A stretch of 64,000 bases of DNA from Planococcus sp. CPCC 101016 (GTDB taxonomy: Bacteria > Bacillota > Bacilli > Bacillales_A > Planococcaceae): assembly GCF_007859295.1 (NCBI RefSeq), contig NZ_VOHB01000003.1, forward strand, positions 62,001 through 126,000, read 5' to 3'. This document shows positions 18,842 to 26,920 of this stretch, in pieces; position 1 is the first letter of the stretch, and each line of letters opens with the position of its first letter. A program made the translations under genes and the position numbers. The notes beneath the pieces were generated by a model that was not told the origin of the DNA, made no database searches, and saw only the letters and a program-made list of their open reading frames with translations.

Positions 18842-20569
18842 GTGAATAAGGAAACTTTAAAGATGCGCATAGACGCCGCCAATAAAAAAACAAAAGCAGA
18901 TTTGGTTATTCGACACGCAAGCATCGTCAATGTCTTCACAAAAAGCCTGACTACAGGTGATGTCGCTATCAGCGACGGCGTTATTGTTGGCATCGGTGAT
19001 TATGAAGGCATCCAGGAAATTGATGCGACCGGTAAATTCATTGCACCGGGCTTAATTGATGCACACGTGCACATCGAATCGTCCATGGTGACACCACAGC
19101 AGTTTTCACAGGTTGTCCTGCCGCATGGCGTCACAACAGTCATCACAGATCCACACGAAATCGCCAACGTCAGCGGTACTGCCGGCCTGGAATTCATGCT
19201 GAAGGATTCGGAATCGACACTGCTCGACATCAAGCTCATGCTGCCATCATGCGTACCTTCGACCGCTTTCGAAAATGCAGGAGCAAAACTTTCTGCGGAA
19301 GACTTGGCGCCTTTCCTGTACCGTGAGCAGGTTTTGGGCTTGGCCGAAGTGATGGATTTCCCTGCAGTTTTGCACGGCGATGAAGCCATGCTTGATAAAC
19401 TCTTGCTCACCTCTCAAATTGATGGACACGCAGCAGGCCTCAGCGAAAATGACATCAATGTTTATGGAACCGCTGGCATCTTAACAGATCATGAATGTGT
19501 CACAAAAGAAGAAATGATCATGCGCCTGGAACGTGGCATGTACGTTATGCTCCGTGAAGGATCCGTCGCAAAAAACCTCCATGCCTTACTCGAAGGAGTG
19601 ACCGAACAAAACGCACAACGCTGCTTGTTCTGTACGGACGATAAACACCTAGACGATTTAATCGAAGAAGGCAGCGTCGATTACAATGTCCGAATAGCCA
19701 TTAAGCAAGGCGTTCACCCAATCACCGCTATTTCCATGGCTAGCATCAACGCGGCGCAATGCTTCGGTCTTCACAAAAAAGGTGCCATTGCTCCAGGCTA
19801 TGATGCTGATTTGCTGCTGCTTGACAGTCTCGAGGACTTCGCAATTACAGCAGTCTATAAAGGTGGACGATTAGCCGCACAAAATGGACTGTACATAGGT
19901 CCCGCACCAAAAAAAATGGACACGGCACCGGTTCAAGATACTGTTCGTATTGCTGAACTGTCCGAAGACTGTTTTCAAATTCCGATGGGCACGAGCACCA
20001 AAGCACACATTATCGGCATCAATCCTAACAATCTGATCACTGAACATTTGATTGCAGAAACGCCTGTAACCAACGGTTTTTTTGTTTCAACTACAAAACA
20101 GGATTTATTGAAAATTGCTGTGATCGAACGCCATAAAGCCACTGGCAATATCGGCCTCGGCATCGTTAAGGGACTTGGCCTTAAATATGGTGCCATAGCC
20201 ACCACCGTCGCTCACGATTCGCATAATATCATCGCTGTTGGAACAAATGATGAAGACATGAAAGCGGCAGTTGAAGCCCTGCACGAATTGAAAGGTGGAT
20301 TAGTGGTTGTCCAAGGCGGCCAGGTATTGGCAAGCCTCTCTCTTGCTATTGCAGGATTGATGTCGGAACAACCGTTTCCTATCGTCTATAAACAACTCAA
20401 AGCGCTTGATGAGAGTCTGCTGCAAATTGGCGCACCCACTCACTTTAATGCCTTTTTAACCTTGTCATTCTTATCACTGCCGGTCATTCCGCAGTTAAAA
20501 TTGACCGATTGCGGTTTGTTCGATGTTGGAAGCTTCCAGCATATTCAGGTAGCTGTCGCGACAGAATAG
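18842..20569 (+). CDS. ade: Adenine deaminase
   Basis: Converts adenine to hypoxanthine and ammonia (purine salvage). 575 residues, matching Ade of Bacillus. Amidohydrolase metal site GLIDAHVHIESSMVTP near 70, TDPHEIANV near 100, CTDDKHLDDLIEEG near 265; the C-terminal adenine-deaminase domain contains TVAHDSHNIIAVGTND. The GTG at 18842 follows AAAGGAGG at 8-9 nt and matches the family N-terminus; an open-frame extension back to 18701 is non-homologous. No purine riboswitch is visible upstream. Confidence 0.95.
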   Translation: MNKETLKMRIDAANKKTKADLVIRHASIVNVFTKSLTTGDVAISDGVIVGIGDYEGIQEIDATGKFIAPGLIDAHVHIESSMVTPQQFSQVVLPHGVTTVITDPHEIANVSGTAGLEFMLKDSESTLLDIKLMLPSCVPSTAFENAGAKLSAEDLAPFLYREQVLGLAEVMDFPAVLHGDEAMLDKLLLTSQIDGHAAGLSENDINVYGTAGILTDHECVTKEEMIMRLERGMYVMLREGSVAKNLHALLEGVTEQNAQRCLFCTDDKHLDDLIEEGSVDYNVRIAIKQGVHPITAISMASINAAQCFGLHKKGAIAPGYDADLLLLDSLEDFAITAVYKGGRLAAQNGLYIGPAPKKMDTAPVQDTVRIAELSEDCFQIPMGTSTKAHIIGINPNNLITEHLIAETPVTNGFFVSTTKQDLLKIAVIERHKATGNIGLGIVKGLGLKYGAIATTVAHDSHNIIAVGTNDEDMKAAVEALHELKGGLVVVQGGQVLASLSLAIAGLMSEQPFPIVYKQLKALDESLLQIGAPTHFNAFLTLSFLSLPVIPQLKLTDCGLFDVGSFQHIQVAVATE

Positions 20570-20581
20570 CTGAATAACGAT

Positions 20582-20620
20582 AAAAGACCGCAACGCCTTC
20601 AGAAGGCGTTGCGGTCTTTT
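20582..20620. terminator. Bidirectional terminator between ade and the sulfurtransferase gene
   Basis: AAAAGACCGCAACGCCTTC pairs perfectly with GAAGGCGTTGCGGTCTTTT (19 bp). Very stable, with A- and T-tracts on both sides. Confidence 0.92.
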
Positions 20621-20622
20621 GT

Positions 20623-21516
20623 TCAATCATCCGTTACCAATGGACAAGATGGGTCACTTGCCCATTCACTTAAAGATCCATCATAGACGGCAACATTTTT
20701 CTGGCCCAGTTTGTTGAGAATCAACGCAGTCCACGTTGCGGCAATTCCTCCGCCACAGTAAGTAATGACTTTTTTATCAGGATCCAATGCGCCAATTTTT
20801 TCAAATGGTTCACGCAGCACCTCATCTTCATGCATTTCCATCGTCGTCTGGTCGGCATGAACACCAAAAAAGATATTGGCACTCGTAGGGATATGGCCTT
20901 TTCTCGGGTAAGCATCGGTTTTCCCTTGGAATTCATCTTCCGACAGGCTGTTGATCAAGATGACTTTGTCGTCATTCATTGCCTGACACACATCTTCCTT
21001 CGTGGCAATGAGCTCTATCCGCCGCTGCCCGGAAAATGCTGCAGAAGAATAGTTTCCTGGCACTGCCGTTAAAGGACGTCCTTCCTTTTTCCACTTTGGC
21101 AACCCGCCCTCCAGAATTGCTATATTTTCATAGCCTTCGTAATGCAGTTGCCATGCTAATCGAGAAGCCCAATAAGGAGCGGCAATCGGATCTCCCACTA
21201 ATGCCCCTTGATCATAGATGACTGTATAATGATCGTCACCTACACCTAACTCAGCCATCTTCTTAATGAAATGTTCCCGCGGCGGTGCCATGAAAGGAAA
21301 CGGTGCATTCGGATCTGACAGTTCATTAAGCAGATCTGCATAAACCGCTCCGGGAATATGTTCGTTCTCATATGAAGCTCTACCTGATTGAACAGATGGC
21401 GGGCCTCCAGTTTTGGGAATAGTCATGAATGTTGTAGCGTCCACAATCCGCAGTTTCGAGTCATTTAAATGCTTCTCCAACCAGTCTGAACCTACGATTA
21501 AAGGCATCTTTTCCAT
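20623..21516 (-). CDS. Two-domain rhodanese sulfurtransferase (3-mercaptopyruvate type)
   Basis: Transfers sulfane sulfur from 3-mercaptopyruvate or thiosulfate to an acceptor thiol. 297 residues with tandem rhodanese domains: an inactive N-terminal one (residues ~8-140, no loop Cys) and a catalytic C-terminal one with TYCGGGIAATWT, Cys near 254. The CGGGI loop is unlike the usual CGSGVTA of mercaptopyruvate and CRKGVTA of thiosulfate enzymes, so the donor is uncertain. It diverges from cysteine synthase, which suggests a shared role in sulfur metabolism. Confidence 0.88.
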   Translation of the reverse strand: MEKMPLIVGSDWLEKHLNDSKLRIVDATTFMTIPKTGGPPSVQSGRASYENEHIPGAVYADLLNELSDPNAPFPFMAPPREHFIKKMAELGVGDDHYTVIYDQGALVGDPIAAPYWASRLAWQLHYEGYENIAILEGGLPKWKKEGRPLTAVPGNYSSAAFSGQRRIELIATKEDVCQAMNDDKVILINSLSEDEFQGKTDAYPRKGHIPTSANIFFGVHADQTTMEMHEDEVLREPFEKIGALDPDKKVITYCGGGIAATWTALILNKLGQKNVAVYDGSLSEWASDPSCPLVTDD

Positions 21517-21703
21517 TACGAACTCTCCTCACTTTTAAGCCGACAAATCCAATATGATTAACAAATATGCGTTATACTAGTACAATAAAGTTTGGATATC
21601 ATCGCGTCAACTGACAGACTTCAGAATACGTGATCCGAGAAATTCAGCAGCAGAAAGAAAAAGCAGACTATGAAATCCATACCTTAGAAAGGTTGTTTCC
21701 TAC

Positions 21704-22624
21704 ATGAAACCATATAACAATATCATCGAATTGATTGGCGATACGCCGGTCGTAAAACTGAATCGCATTGTTCCAGAAGGCGCAGCTGATGTCTACGTCA
21801 AACTGGAAATGTTTAATCCAACCAAAAGCGTTAAAGACCGCGCTGCTTTTAATATGATTCAAATGGCGGAAAAAGATGGCTTAATCGAAAAAGGAGCAAC
21901 TATCATCGAACCTACGAGCGGCAATACAGGCATTGGCCTTGCTATGGTCGCTGCTGCAAAAGGCTATCGTTCTATTTTGGTATTGCCAGACAATGCCACA
22001 AAAGAACGCATCAACCTTTTGAAAGCATTCGGTTCAGAAGTGGTACTGACTCCAAGCGACGACAAAATGCCTGGCGCAATCAGCAAAGCATTAGAGCTGC
22101 AAAAAGAAATTCCGAACAGCTTTATTCCGCAGCAATTCGAAAATAAAGCAAATCCGGATATCCACAGAACCACCACCGCCATGGAAATTCTGGAACAGAT
22201 GGACGGTAAACTGGATGCATTCGTGGCATCTGCAGGAACAGGCGGCACCATCACAGGCACAGGCGAAACTTTAAAAGAACATCTTCCAGAGCTTTATGTT
22301 GTCGTTGTGGAGCCGAAAGGATCTCCTGTACTCTCTGGCGGAAAACCAGGCAAGCATAAATTGGTGGGTACAAGCCCAGGTTTTATTCCAGATATTTTAA
22401 ATACTGAAGTATACGATGAAATCATGGCGATCAACGATGAAGACGCGATTGATGTCTTCAAGAAAGTGGCACGTGAAGAAGGGATTTTCGTCGGCCCCTC
22501 TGCAGGTGCCACCATCTATGCAGCGATTGAACTTGCCAAGCGCCTAGGTGCTGGCAAAAAAGTGCTGTGCATCGCACCTGATACTGGCGAACGTTATTTG
22601 AGTATGAACTTGTTTAACGAATAA
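21704..22624 (+). CDS. cysK: Cysteine synthase (O-acetylserine sulfhydrylase)
   Basis: PLP enzyme making cysteine from O-acetylserine and sulfide. 306 residues. PLP-binding Lys in KSVKDRAAF near 45, substrate loop EPTSGNTGIGLAMV near 67, phosphate loop ASAGTGGTITGTGE near 175 and GPSAGATIYAA near 265. The PLP segment reads N-P-T-K-S-V-K-D-R rather than the common N-P-G-S/G-S-V-K-D-R, so it may be a paralog with a somewhat different substrate. AAAGG-type site upstream. No T-box or S-box leader is seen. Followed by a terminator that has been split by a MITE. Confidence 0.9.
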   Translation: MKPYNNIIELIGDTPVVKLNRIVPEGAADVYVKLEMFNPTKSVKDRAAFNMIQMAEKDGLIEKGATIIEPTSGNTGIGLAMVAAAKGYRSILVLPDNATKERINLLKAFGSEVVLTPSDDKMPGAISKALELQKEIPNSFIPQQFENKANPDIHRTTTAMEILEQMDGKLDAFVASAGTGGTITGTGETLKEHLPELYVVVVEPKGSPVLSGGKPGKHKLVGTSPGFIPDILNTEVYDEIMAINDEDAIDVFKKVAREEGIFVGPSAGATIYAAIELAKRLGAGKKVLCIAPDTGERYLSMNLFNE

Positions 22625-22647
22625 TATATAGAGACTTCTCTTACGAA

Positions 22648-22676
22648 ACAGGCAGCCCCTATTGGGGGCTGCCTGT
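22648..22676 (+). terminator. cysK terminator hairpin, copy 1 (lacks T-tract)
   Basis: Palindromic 29-mer (ACAGGCAGCCCC, loop TATTG, GGGGCTGCCTGT) immediately left of the MITE. An identical 29-mer lies at 23120-23148 and is followed there by TTTTTTT. The T-tract stayed with the second copy, so this copy may terminate poorly. Confidence 0.85.
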
Positions 22677-23119
22677 CAGACTGTAGACAAAGTCAAATTA
22701 AAATGAATAGGATGTATAATCCAACCGGGCTGGCCACTTCGCTTTCCGTGGGCTCAGCTTCAGCCTCCTCGTCACTGCATTCCTGCGGGGTCTTCAGCTT
22801 TCGCTGATTCCACAGGAGTCTTCGTGGCCAGCCCGGTCGGGATCGTATGGTTTCAATCAAAGGCAGAAGGCTGCTAGTCAGCTCAGGGTAAATAAAGCCT
22901 GAGTAAGACTGTTAAAAAACCCTTCACTCGAGGATCCGAAGCGCAAGGCGGCGACTCCTGCGGGAAAGCGAAGTGCCGAAATCCACTCGGACGTAAGGCC
23001 GAGTTAGTTCGGCGCGAGCCCGCGGAACGCGTCCGCCTGGAGCGCAGGATCCGGTGCAAGTAAAATGAAATAAAGTTTCATTCGTTTAGTGACATATATA
23101 TTCTTTTGTCTACAAGCTC
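22677..23119. mobile_element. 443-bp MITE inserted in a terminator palindrome
   Basis: Non-coding element bounded by two identical 29-bp copies of a terminator hairpin. Its ends are inverted: the left end reads CAGACTGTAGACAAAG and the right end, reverse-complemented, reads GAGCTTGTAGACAAAAG, sharing TGTAGACAAA. Inside, CCGGGCTGGCCAC (22725-22737) and GTGGCCAGCCCGG (22824-22836) form a 13-bp stem, and a second GC-rich structured half follows (22920-23055). No open reading frame of note. The long palindromic target duplication is reminiscent of IS1182-family behaviour as I recall it; family assignment is inference. Similar GC-rich repeats are frequent in Planococcaceae intergenic regions. Confidence 0.75.
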
Positions 23120-23148
23120 ACAGGCAGCCCCTATTGGGGGCTGCCTGT
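23120..23148 (+). terminator. cysK terminator hairpin, copy 2 (with T-tract)
   Basis: Identical to the 29-mer at 22648-22676 and followed by TTTTTTT, so this is probably the original terminator end. The duplication flanks the MITE. Confidence 0.85.
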
Positions 23149-23273
23149 TTTTTTAGTGTTATACCTTTTGGAATTCCTCAATATTCAAGACCCGATATCA
23201 ATCTTTAATTTACAAATTTAAAGCAGCATTCTATTAAATAAGACAAAAAATCAGTTTTTTCTGCATGCTCATC

Positions 23274-23301
23274 TTGACAATCCCTATCATTCTACTATAC
23301 T
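23274..23301 (+). promoter_or_regulatory. SigA-type promoter of the sulfonate-type transporter
   Basis: TTGACA (23274-23279), 16-bp spacer, TATACT (23296-23301), ~50 bp ahead of the ABC ATPase gene. An AT-rich stretch with CCTATC / GATAGG elements (23282-23325) surrounds it and could bind a sulfur regulator such as CymR; that is speculative. Confidence 0.65.
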
Positions 23302-23352
23302 TTAATAATATTATCCGATAGGAAAGGTAGGTTTTATTACCGGTGGCCAGCT

Positions 23353-24141
23353 ATGTTTATTGAAGCTAAGCAAATCAACAAAGTGTATTTCGACAAAAAT
23401 AATAAACCGAATACCGTTTTAAAAGATATTGACCTATCGATCCAACAAGGAGAATTCGTTTCGATTCTTGGTCCCTCCGGCTGTGGAAAATCAACGTTAT
23501 TATCCATGATCGCAGGGCTTGTCAGCTCAACCTCGGGTGACATTATCGTGGACGGAAAAAAGGTCATAAAGCCTGGAAAAGACCGGGGTATGGTGTTTCA
23601 ACAGGCCGCTTTGTTTCCTTGGATGAATGTCACCGAAAATGTTATGTTCCCCTTACGCAAGGAAATGTCTAAAAAAGAAGGCATGGAACGTGCCCAGCAT
23701 TTCTTAAAAATGGTACAGCTCAGCAATTATCCTTCCCATTATCCTCATGAATTATCTGGAGGCATGCAACAGCGCGTATCCATTGCCCGATCGTTGGCGA
23801 TGGATCCAGCAGTCCTTTTGATGGATGAACCTTTTGGCGCTTTGGATGAACAAACAAGAAGCCGTCTTCACGGTCAACTTGAAGAGATATGGATAGATAC
23901 AAAGAAAACAATCGTCTTTGTCACCCACAGCATTTCCGAATCAATTAAACTGTCGGACCGTATCATCGTCATGGGTACTCGGCCGGGAACCATCCTGACA
24001 GACATCACAGTCGACATTCCCCGCCCCCGTGAACAGCACCGGCAGGAAATCGCTGCATTGGAAGAACAGATTATGGGTCTTTTGAAAAAAGAAATCGATA
24101 AAGTCATAGATGAGGAGCAAGCATATGAAGCCGGCAGTTAA
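23353..24141 (+). CDS. ABC transporter ATPase, nitrate/sulfonate/taurine type (SsuB-like)
   Basis: Cytoplasmic ATPase driving import of a sulfonate-like or related small organic anion. 262 residues: Walker A GPSGCGKST near 42, Q-loop MVFQQAALFPW near 85, signature LSGGMQQRVSIARSL near 137, Walker B VLLMDEPFGALD near 158, H-loop FVTHSISE near 195. The QQAALFPW Q-loop and the FGALD after Walker B are typical of SsuB/TauB. First gene of a three-gene operon; its end overlaps the permease start by 17 nt. Confidence 0.9.
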   Translation: MFIEAKQINKVYFDKNNKPNTVLKDIDLSIQQGEFVSILGPSGCGKSTLLSMIAGLVSSTSGDIIVDGKKVIKPGKDRGMVFQQAALFPWMNVTENVMFPLRKEMSKKEGMERAQHFLKMVQLSNYPSHYPHELSGGMQQRVSIARSLAMDPAVLLMDEPFGALDEQTRSRLHGQLEEIWIDTKKTIVFVTHSISESIKLSDRIIVMGTRPGTILTDITVDIPRPREQHRQEIAALEEQIMGLLKKEIDKVIDEEQAYEAGS

Positions 24142-24880
24142 ACGCATTATTTTCTTTGCCGCGCTCATTGTTTTCTGGGAACTCGGTTCCCGCTTTGAAC
24201 TGTGGCATGAAACGATACTCCCTTCCCCTGTCAGCGTCTACGATTCGCTGGTGGCGGGATTCGCCGATATGACACTGGTCTACGACCTCGCCGCCAGCTT
24301 CCGCAGGCTGCTGATCGGTCTAGTTGCCGCTGTCATTATCGGCACCGGTGTCGGCATCCTGCTGGCGCGCTCGAAAACGGCAGATGAAACACTCGGAACT
24401 TTGGTGCTCGCGCTGCAAAGTGTACCGAGCATCGTCTGGCTGCCTTTGGCTATGATGTGGTTCGGTCTTGGTGAAGGATCTATTATTTTCGTCGTTATTC
24501 TCGGCGGTACATTTGTCATGATCCTGAATGTCCGCACCGGCATCAAGAACGTTGATCCCCTGTTCATCAAAGCCGCACGGACTATGGGTTCGAATGGTCT
24601 GGACTTGTTCATCAAAGTGATCATGCCTGCATCTGTTCCCTATTTTGTTACAGGTGCACGTCTGGCATGGGCATTTGCCTGGCGGGCGTTAATGGCTGGA
24701 GAACTTCTGAGTTCCGGTCCCGGACTCGGCTATACTCTGCGCTACGCATCCGATTTCGGAAATATGTCATTGGTCATCGGCGTAATGATCATCATCGGTG
24801 TCGTCGGTGCGATTGTTGACCTGATGATTTTCCAAAGAATTGAGAAAAATGTTCTCAAGCGTTGGGGATTAGAAACATAA
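24125..24880 (+). CDS. ABC transporter permease, nitrate/sulfonate/taurine type (SsuC-like)
   Basis: Inner-membrane permease, 251 residues, six predicted helices. The EAA loop reads FIKAARTMGSNGLDLFIKVIMP near 150-170. I take the ATG at 24125 because GAGGAG lies ~9 nt upstream; the in-frame ATG at 24110 overlaps that site. Forms one operon with the ATPase before it and the binding lipoprotein after it. Confidence 0.9.
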   Translation: MKPAVKRIIFFAALIVFWELGSRFELWHETILPSPVSVYDSLVAGFADMTLVYDLAASFRRLLIGLVAAVIIGTGVGILLARSKTADETLGTLVLALQSVPSIVWLPLAMMWFGLGEGSIIFVVILGGTFVMILNVRTGIKNVDPLFIKAARTMGSNGLDLFIKVIMPASVPYFVTGARLAWAFAWRALMAGELLSSGPGLGYTLRYASDFGNMSLVIGVMIIIGVVGAIVDLMIFQRIEKNVLKRWGLET

Positions 24881-24923
24881 ATTAACCACTACAAAAAACT
24901 TATACAACGGAGGAATTTATCTT

Positions 24924-25910
24924 ATGAAACGTATCTTTTCACTTATTGCACCTGTCGCTTTGGTCGGTGTCTTGGCAGCCTGCGGTTCGCCCGACGCAAG
25001 CGAAGATTCATCTTCTGTCACGATCGGCTACTTCCCGAACTTGGATCATGTACCAGCCATGGTCGCAAAAGACCAGGAATTGTATGAAAAAAACCTGGAA
25101 GACGGCACTAAGGTTGAGTATGTAACTTTCGCGGATGGCGCGGACTTTATGACTGCCTTGAAAACCGGTGATATCGATGCTGGTTTAGTAGGACCTGGAC
25201 CTGCAATGAATAACTACACAAATGGTGCAGATGTTACGATGGTGGCGGGCGGCGCTTCCGGCGGAACGGTCGTGATGGCACGAAACGGCAGCGGCGTTGA
25301 ATCCGTTGCAGATTTTGCCGGCAAGACTTTTATTACACCGCGTGTCGGGTGCACACATGATGTTCAATTTGAAACATTCATGAAAGAACATGGCATCACA
25401 TCAAACCGGATTGGCGGCGAAATGCTTCACCAAACTGGAAATCCTGCTCAATATGAAGCTTTATTCGCTACAGGAAAAGTGGATGTAGCAGTAGCTCCAG
25501 AACCTTGGGCTTCTGTATTGAAACAAAACACAGGTGCAAAAGTTGTCATTGAGCCTGATGAAATTTCATTCGGGACGACTTTGCCCGCTTCCGTTCTAGT
25601 CACTTCAAACAAACTGATTGAAGAAAACCCCGAAATGGTTCAAGGCATTGTCGACGCACATAAAGAGGCAACAGAATTTATTGCACAAAACCCAGACCAG
25701 GCGAAAGAGATCACTATCAACACAATCGATGACATCACTGGGCAGAAGCTCGAAGCTTCCATCATAGATGGTGCATGGGAAAACATGATTTTTGATACCG
25801 CTCTTGCTCCTGAAGAAATCCAGGCATTCGGCGACTCCTCTTTCGACTTGAAGTTTCTGAAAGAGCAGCCTGATTTCGCTTTGTTGACTGATACACAATT
25901 TTTGGACTAA
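24924..25910 (+). CDS. Substrate-binding lipoprotein, sulfonate/taurine/nitrate type (SsuA-like)
   Basis: Lipoprotein that captures the substrate outside the membrane; 328 residues, signal peptide ending in LVGVLAAC (lipidated Cys at 20). NMT1/THI5-like fold: TIGYFPNLDHVPAMVAKD at the start of the mature part, LKTGDIDAGLVGPGPAMN, then VDVAVAPEPWASVL. Neighbouring cysK and sulfurtransferase favour a sulfur source (aliphatic sulfonate), but no SsuD or TauD oxygenase is present in the window, so the substrate is unproven. Confidence 0.88.
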   Translation: MKRIFSLIAPVALVGVLAACGSPDASEDSSSVTIGYFPNLDHVPAMVAKDQELYEKNLEDGTKVEYVTFADGADFMTALKTGDIDAGLVGPGPAMNNYTNGADVTMVAGGASGGTVVMARNGSGVESVADFAGKTFITPRVGCTHDVQFETFMKEHGITSNRIGGEMLHQTGNPAQYEALFATGKVDVAVAPEPWASVLKQNTGAKVVIEPDEISFGTTLPASVLVTSNKLIEENPEMVQGIVDAHKEATEFIAQNPDQAKEITINTIDDITGQKLEASIIDGAWENMIFDTALAPEEIQAFGDSSFDLKFLKEQPDFALLTDTQFLD

Positions 25911-25922
25911 ACCGTTTACCCC

Positions 25923-25947
25923 GACAGCAGAAATTCTTTCTGCTGTC
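25923..25947 (+). terminator. Terminator of the sulfonate-type transporter operon
   Basis: GACAGCAGAAA / TTTCTGCTGTC, perfect 11-bp stem with TTC loop, followed by TTTTTATG. Confidence 0.88.
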
Positions 25948-26083
25948 TTTTTATGTTCTCTTTTACAGCAGTAACGACAAAATAGCGAAGACATTCTCTT
26001 TCCGAGTTCTTCATTAAGGTTTTTCAGCCAGAATTTGCTACACTGATGAATGGAATTGATTCATGCTAAAAGGAGATGTTCGT

Positions 26084-26800
26084 ATGCAAAACTTAACAGG
26101 AAAAAACGCATTGATTACAGGAGCTGGGAGAGGAATCGGCCGAGCGACTGCCATTGCTTTTGCAGCAGAAGGCATAAATGTAGGTCTTGTCGGTCGTACA
26201 GCTGATAACCTCGAAAAAGTGGCAGCAGAGCTGGAACAGTACGGAGTGAAGACTGTATTCGCTGTAGCTGATGTCGCCGATCCGGAAGCGGTCAATGCCG
26301 CAGTCGATCATATTAAAGCGGAATTGGGATCGATTGATATTTTGATCAATAATGCGGGCATTGGCAAATTTGGCAAGTTCCTCGAACTTTCACCGGAAGA
26401 ATTTAAAGGAATCATCGACACCAATCTGATGGGTGTATACTATGTCACTCGCGCTGTATTGCCGCAAATGATCGAACGCCAATCAGGTGACATCATTAAT
26501 ATCTCATCAACAGCCGGACAAAAAGGGGCTCCTGTAACAAGTGCTTACAGCGCTTCAAAATTTGGCGTCATGGGATTGACGGAATCGTTGATGCTGGAAG
26601 TCAGAAAGCACAATATTCGCGTCAGTGCCTTAACACCAAGCACAGTTGCCACTGATTTGGCGATCAATGAAAACTTGACTGATGGCAACCCTGATAAAGT
26701 CATGCAGCCGGAAGATTTGGCTGAAATGATGGTGGCCCAATTAAAACTTCATCCGCGTGTTCTATTGAAATCAGCCGGCCTTTGGTCGACCAACCCGTAA
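26084..26800 (+). CDS. Short-chain dehydrogenase/reductase (3-ketoacyl-ACP reductase-like)
   Basis: NAD(P)-dependent Rossmann oxidoreductase of 238 residues. Cofactor motif [10 protein letters not shown] near 12, NNAG near 88, catalytic Ser in [10 protein letters not shown] near 137 and Tyr/Lys in YSASKFG near 150. Resembles FabG-like paralogs in Bacilli; the real FabG is usually inside the fab cluster, so the substrate here is unknown. The ATG at 26084 follows AAAGGAG at 8 nt; an in-frame ATG at 26063 overlaps it. Monocistronic. Confidence 0.9.
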   Translation: MQNLTGKNALITGAGRGIGRATAIAFAAEGINVGLVGRTADNLEKVAAELEQYGVKTVFAVADVADPEAVNAAVDHIKAELGSIDILINNAGIGKFGKFLELSPEEFKGIIDTNLMGVYYVTRAVLPQMIERQSGDIINISSTAGQKGAPVTSAYSASKFGVMGLTESLMLEVRKHNIRVSALTPSTVATDLAINENLTDGNPDKVMQPEDLAEMMVAQLKLHPRVLLKSAGLWSTNP

Positions 26801-26814
26801 CAAACGGCACAATA

Positions 26815-26851
26815 AAAAATGCCCAGTTCAATAATTGAACTGGGCATTTTT
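26815..26851. terminator. Terminator after the SDR gene
   Basis: AAAAATGCCCAGTTCAA and TTGAACTGGGCATTTTT pair over 17 bp with a TAA loop. Confidence 0.9.
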
Positions 26852-26920
26852 CTGTATAGTGAGCTTTTAATAATGGCTGTGGCAAGGAACTTTATGGGAG
26901 GCCCGCCTCCCCCATTTGTT

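Noticed and set aside
21540..21703. T-box or SAM riboswitch upstream of cysK
   Set aside because: No T-box sequence (TGGNACCGCG) or S-box core is seen; the stretch only contains a possible promoter.
26896..26911. Terminator GGGAGGC-CC-GCCTCCC after the MFS gene
   Set aside because: Stem is present but the loop is only 2 nt and no T-tract follows on the minus strand.
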